From the NCBI RefSeq assembly GCF_001866005.1, contig NZ_MLQR01000027.1, positions 124,001 to 188,000 on the forward strand: 64,000 bases of DNA. Direction: 5' to 3'. Shown in pieces: positions 61,044 to 64,000 of the stretch. The notes below the pieces were generated by a model, which worked only from the letters and a program-made list of their open reading frames with translations, was not told the origin of the DNA and did no database searches. Made by a program: the position numbers and the translations under genes. This stretch comes from Anaerobacillus alkalilacustris (GTDB lineage: Bacteria; Bacillota; Bacilli; Bacillales; Anaerobacillaceae). Numbering within the stretch: the first letter of the stretch is position 1; each line of letters starts with the position of its first letter.

Positions 61044-63244
61044 GGAATAGCTCCTTTCCAAGCCTCTTGCAATTCTTTTGTTGCAGCTTGAATAACAGGT
61101 TCACCACTATCATTTACAATTGTAAGACCTGATTCAACTACTTCACCGATGCAAGTTGCATTTACTAAGCGTTCAAATTCTGCTTTTTTATCTTTTGAAA
61201 CAGAAACAACAAAACGACTTTGGCTCTCTGCAAATAGTGCTGTTACAGCCTCACCGCTAATTGAAACTTTAGCACCAACATTTCCGTCCATCATACATTC
61301 AGCAACTGCCACAGCAAGACCACCTTCAGCAACATCATGAGCTGATGCAACTACACCTGAACGAATGGCCGTTAATAACTGTTGTTGGCGTTCTTTTTCA
61401 ACGTCTAAATCAATACTTGGAGACTTACCAGAAATCTCACCTTCTAGTAGTTTTTGTAGCTCGCTTCCACCAAATTCAGGTTTCGTTTCACCAATTAAGT
61501 AAATAAGGTCTCCTACATTTTTAAAGCTTTGTGTTGTAATGTAATCTAAATGATCAATAAGACCTACCATACCAATAACTGGAGTTGGATAAACAGCTAC
61601 TCCACTTCTTTCATTATAAAGAGAAACATTTCCACCGATAACAGGTGTTTCAAGAACACGACATGCTTCACTTAATCCGTCAGTAGACTTTTCAAGTTGC
61701 CAGAAAATCTCAGGTTTTTCTGGATTACCATAATTTAAACAGTCTGTTACACCAAGAGGAGTTGCCCCAGAACAAACAAGGTTTCTAGCTGCCTCAGCGA
61801 TTGCAATTTTCCCACCCATTTCAGGATCTAGATATAAATAACGAGAATTACAATCAGTCGTCATTGCTAGTGCTTTATTTGTATCACGAATACGAAGTAC
61901 TGCCGCATCAGAACCTGGCGATACAACTGTATTAGTACGAACCATATAATCATATTGGTCATAAACCCATTCTTTACTAGCGATTGTCGGTTGAGCCAAT
62001 AAGCTTAATAACGTTTCTTTCACGTCATTTACTTTTGGTACAACCTCTTCTTGTTGTTGGAACTTTCGGAAATATTCAGGTTCACGTGATGGTTTATGAT
62101 ACACTGGTGCATCTTCTGCTAATGCATCTACTGGTACTTCAGCCGCGACCTCACCTTTAAAAATTAGACGAAGCTTTTTATCATCAGTTACTTTACCAAC
62201 AATTTTAGATAATAAGCCCCAGCGATCAAAAATTTCTTGAATTTCTGCTTCACGGCCTTTTTTTACAACAATTAACATACGCTCTTGGGATTCTGACAAC
62301 ATCATCTCATATGGAGTCATTCCTAATTCACGTTGTGGAACTTCATCTAAGTTTAATTCAATCCCAGATCCTGCCTTACTCGCCATTTCTGCTGAAGAAG
62401 AAGTAAGCCCAGCGGCCCCCATGTCTTGAATACCTACTAATGCATCTGACTTAATTAGGTCAAGGCAAGCCTCAAGAAGAAGTTTTTCCATAAAAGGATC
62501 TCCAACTTGAACTGCTGGACGCTTTGCATCTGAATCTTCATCTAATTCTTCAGAAGCAAACGTTGCACCATGAATACCATCACGACCAGTACTTGCGCCA
62601 ACGTACATAACTGAGTTTCCAACACCTTTTGCTTGACCCTTTTGAATATCTTTATGATCAATTAAACCAACACACATTGCATTTACTAGTGGATTTCCTT
62701 CATAACAAGGATCAAATTGAACTTCTCCACCAACAGTTGGGATACCGATACAGTTACCGTAGCCAGCAATTCCAGCTACTACTTCTTCAAACAAATACTT
62801 AACCTTCGGAGTTTTTAACTCACCGAAGCGAAGTGAATTTAATAAAGCAATTGGACGGGCACCCATTGAGAAAACGTCACGAATAATTCCCCCCACACCA
62901 GTTGCTGCACCTTGATATGGTTCAATCGCTGATGGATGGTTATGACTCTCAATTTTGAAAACTACGGCTTGATCATCGTTAATATCGATGATACCCGCTC
63001 CTTCTCCTGGCCCTTGAAGTACTCTCTCTCCAGTGATAGGGAATTTCTTTAGTAATACTTTTGAATTCTTATAAGAACAGTGTTCACTCCACATAACAGA
63101 AAACAATCCAGTTTCTGTCCAATTCGGAAGGCGACCAAGAATTTTTTCAACTAATTGAAACTCATCATCATTTAAGCCCATGTCGGCATAGAGACGTTTT
63201 TCTTTAATCATTTCTGCTGTTGGTTCTTTAAACGTTAAGGACAT
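61028..63244 (-). CDS. purL: phosphoribosylformylglycinamidine synthase, large subunit
   Basis: 738 residues, the small type of PurL that works with PurS and PurQ in Gram-positive bacteria. [28 protein letters not shown] and [15 protein letters not shown] (nucleotide and metal sites) are present. Overlaps purQ by 17 bp at its start and purF by 16 bp at its end, so the three are translationally coupled. Confidence 0.98.
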   Translation of the reverse strand: MSLTFKEPTAEMIKEKRLYADMGLNDDEFQLVEKILGRLPNWTETGLFSVMWSEHCSYKNSKVLLKKFPITGERVLQGPGEGAGIIDINDDQAVVFKIESHNHPSAIEPYQGAATGVGGIIRDVFSMGARPIALLNSLRFGELKTPKVKYLFEEVVAGIAGYGNCIGIPTVGGEVQFDPCYEGNPLVNAMCVGLIDHKDIQKGQAKGVGNSVMYVGASTGRDGIHGATFASEELDEDSDAKRPAVQVGDPFMEKLLLEACLDLIKSDALVGIQDMGAAGLTSSSAEMASKAGSGIELNLDEVPQRELGMTPYEMMLSESQERMLIVVKKGREAEIQEIFDRWGLLSKIVGKVTDDKKLRLIFKGEVAAEVPVDALAEDAPVYHKPSREPEYFRKFQQQEEVVPKVNDVKETLLSLLAQPTIASKEWVYDQYDYMVRTNTVVSPGSDAAVLRIRDTNKALAMTTDCNSRYLYLDPEMGGKIAIAEAARNLVCSGATPLGVTDCLNYGNPEKPEIFWQLEKSTDGLSEACRVLETPVIGGNVSLYNERSGVAVYPTPVIGMVGLIDHLDYITTQSFKNVGDLIYLIGETKPEFGGSELQKLLEGEISGKSPSIDLDVEKERQQQLLTAIRSGVVASAHDVAEGGLAVAVAECMMDGNVGAKVSISGEAVTALFAESQSRFVVSVSKDKKAEFERLVNATCIGEVVESGLTIVNDSGEPVIQAATKELQEAWKGAIPCLLK

Positions 63245-63911
63245 GTGCTTCCCTCCAGTTTCTTAAAATTGATTTAAATAAGTTCAGACCATCGGCGCTA
63301 CCAATTAATTGATCTACAGCGCGTTCAGGGTGAGGCATCATACCAAGAACATTACCTTTTTCGTTCGTAATTCCTGCAATGTCATTAATAGATCCATTAA
63401 AGTTGTTTTTATAACGGAATACAATTTGATTGTTAGCTTCTAAAGCTTTTAACGTTTCATCATCACAGTAATAATTCCCTTCACCATGAGCAACAGGAAT
63501 AACAATCTCTTGTTTATTTTCATATCCAGAAGTAAACATCGTTTCATTATTTTCAACAACAAGAGTAGCAGGACGACAGATAAACTTAAGGTTTTTATTA
63601 CGAATCAATGCACCAGGTAGTAAACCTGATTCGACAAGAACTTGAAATCCATTACAAACTCCTAGTACTGGCTTTCCTGCTTCAGCTGCTTTTTTCACTG
63701 ACTCCATTACGTTTGAAAAGTGAGCAATCGCTCCACAACGAAGATAATCTCCATATGAGAAACCACCAGGTAGAAGAATAGCATCAAATCGATCTAAATC
63801 CGTTTCAGAATGCCAAACATACTCTACTTCTTCTCCAAGTTCATCACGAATAGCATGGTACATATCTACATCACAGTTTGACCCTGGAAAAACGATACAT
63901 GCAAATCTCAT
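63228..63911 (-). CDS. purQ: phosphoribosylformylglycinamidine synthase, glutaminase subunit
   Basis: 227 residues, class I glutamine amidotransferase supplying ammonia to PurL. Nucleophile Cys in [11 protein letters not shown] (about 86), His and Glu in [10 protein letters not shown] near the C-terminus, and [15 protein letters not shown]. Its ATG overlaps the purS TGA (ATGA). Confidence 0.98.
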   Translation of the reverse strand: MRFACIVFPGSNCDVDMYHAIRDELGEEVEYVWHSETDLDRFDAILLPGGFSYGDYLRCGAIAHFSNVMESVKKAAEAGKPVLGVCNGFQVLVESGLLPGALIRNKNLKFICRPATLVVENNETMFTSGYENKQEIVIPVAHGEGNYYCDDETLKALEANNQIVFRYKNNFNGSINDIAGITNEKGNVLGMMPHPERAVDQLIGSADGLNLFKSILRNWREAHVLNV

Positions 63912-64000
63912 GAAGGAATAACCTCCTCAATTTCATAACGATAATCTTCAATAACTGTATTAGCTAATAGCTTCTCACACATTTCTTTAACACGAGCATC
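63908..64000 (-). CDS. purS: PurS subunit of FGAM synthase (3' part, gene runs off the right edge)
   Basis: The last 30 codons, [20 protein letters not shown] then IEEVIPS, match the C-terminus of PurS, the small bridging subunit between PurL and PurQ. Its end overlaps the purQ start by one codon boundary (ATGA), and the purQ ribosome site GAGGAGG lies within it. Confidence 0.93.
   Translation of the reverse strand, partial: DARVKEMCEKLLANTVIEDYRYEIEEVIPS

Overview
The window is chromosomal DNA of a low-GC Gram-positive bacterium of the Bacillaceae. The right half (about 35.4-64 kb) keeps the gene order known from Bacillus subtilis and its relatives: gatCAB, a proline/Na+ symporter, camS, ligA, pcrA, pcrB, yerC, yerB, yerA and then the purine operon, here read as purS(partial)-Q-L-F-M-N-H-D on the minus strand. 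Bacillus-type ribosome binding sites (AAGGAGG variants), TTG/GTG starts and U-tract terminators are seen throughout. The left half is accessory DNA: sugar genes, a decayed purine-catabolism locus, an IS200/IS605-type TnpB element and several dispersed repeats.

Layout. 1-0.9 kb: start of a sugar-binding lipoprotein gene with three LacI-type operators upstream. 0.9-8.1 kb: repeat-rich DNA carrying an orphan DRE-TIM aldolase-like gene, a 5-hydroxyisourate hydrolase, an OHCU decarboxylase broken by a 5-bp duplication, an FAD-dependent oxidoreductase and a TnpB element. 8.3-12.8 kb: PTS EIIBC, a GH13 alpha-glucosidase and a LacI regulator. The same 14-bp operator occurs here and at the left edge, so these appear to form one regulon. 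13-17.2 kb: a receiver-like protein lacking its phospho-Asp, katG with a PerR-like box, and a chimeric gene remnant. 17.4-21.6 kb: rlmCD, an ECF sigma/anti-sigma pair and dagK.

21.8-35.3 kb is the most interesting region: a ten-gene minus-strand operon with a divergent eutB-regulator pair. It encodes an ectoine/hydroxyectoine ABC importer (EhuBCDA), ectoine hydrolase (DoeA/EutD), EutC, EutB and an aldehyde dehydrogenase (DoeC-like). The usual deacetylase (DoeB), transaminase (DoeD) and MocR-type regulator (EnuR) of proteobacterial clusters are not present. In their positions are an M20 amidohydrolase, a cystathionine gamma-synthase-family PLP enzyme, a homoserine dehydrogenase and a PucR-family activator. 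I read this as a Bacillaceae version of ectoine catabolism with a different middle section.

35.4-64 kb is conserved housekeeping: GatCAB amidotransferase, a PspA-NfeD-flotillin membrane-stress operon with a sigma-W-like promoter, the symporter with a 34-residue companion protein, CamS, replication/repair genes (ligA, pcrA), archaeal-type lipid enzyme PcrB, YerCBA, and purine biosynthesis. Starts were chosen by ribosome binding site where the longest frame seemed too long. No database search was possible; family names rest on motifs and recalled similarity.
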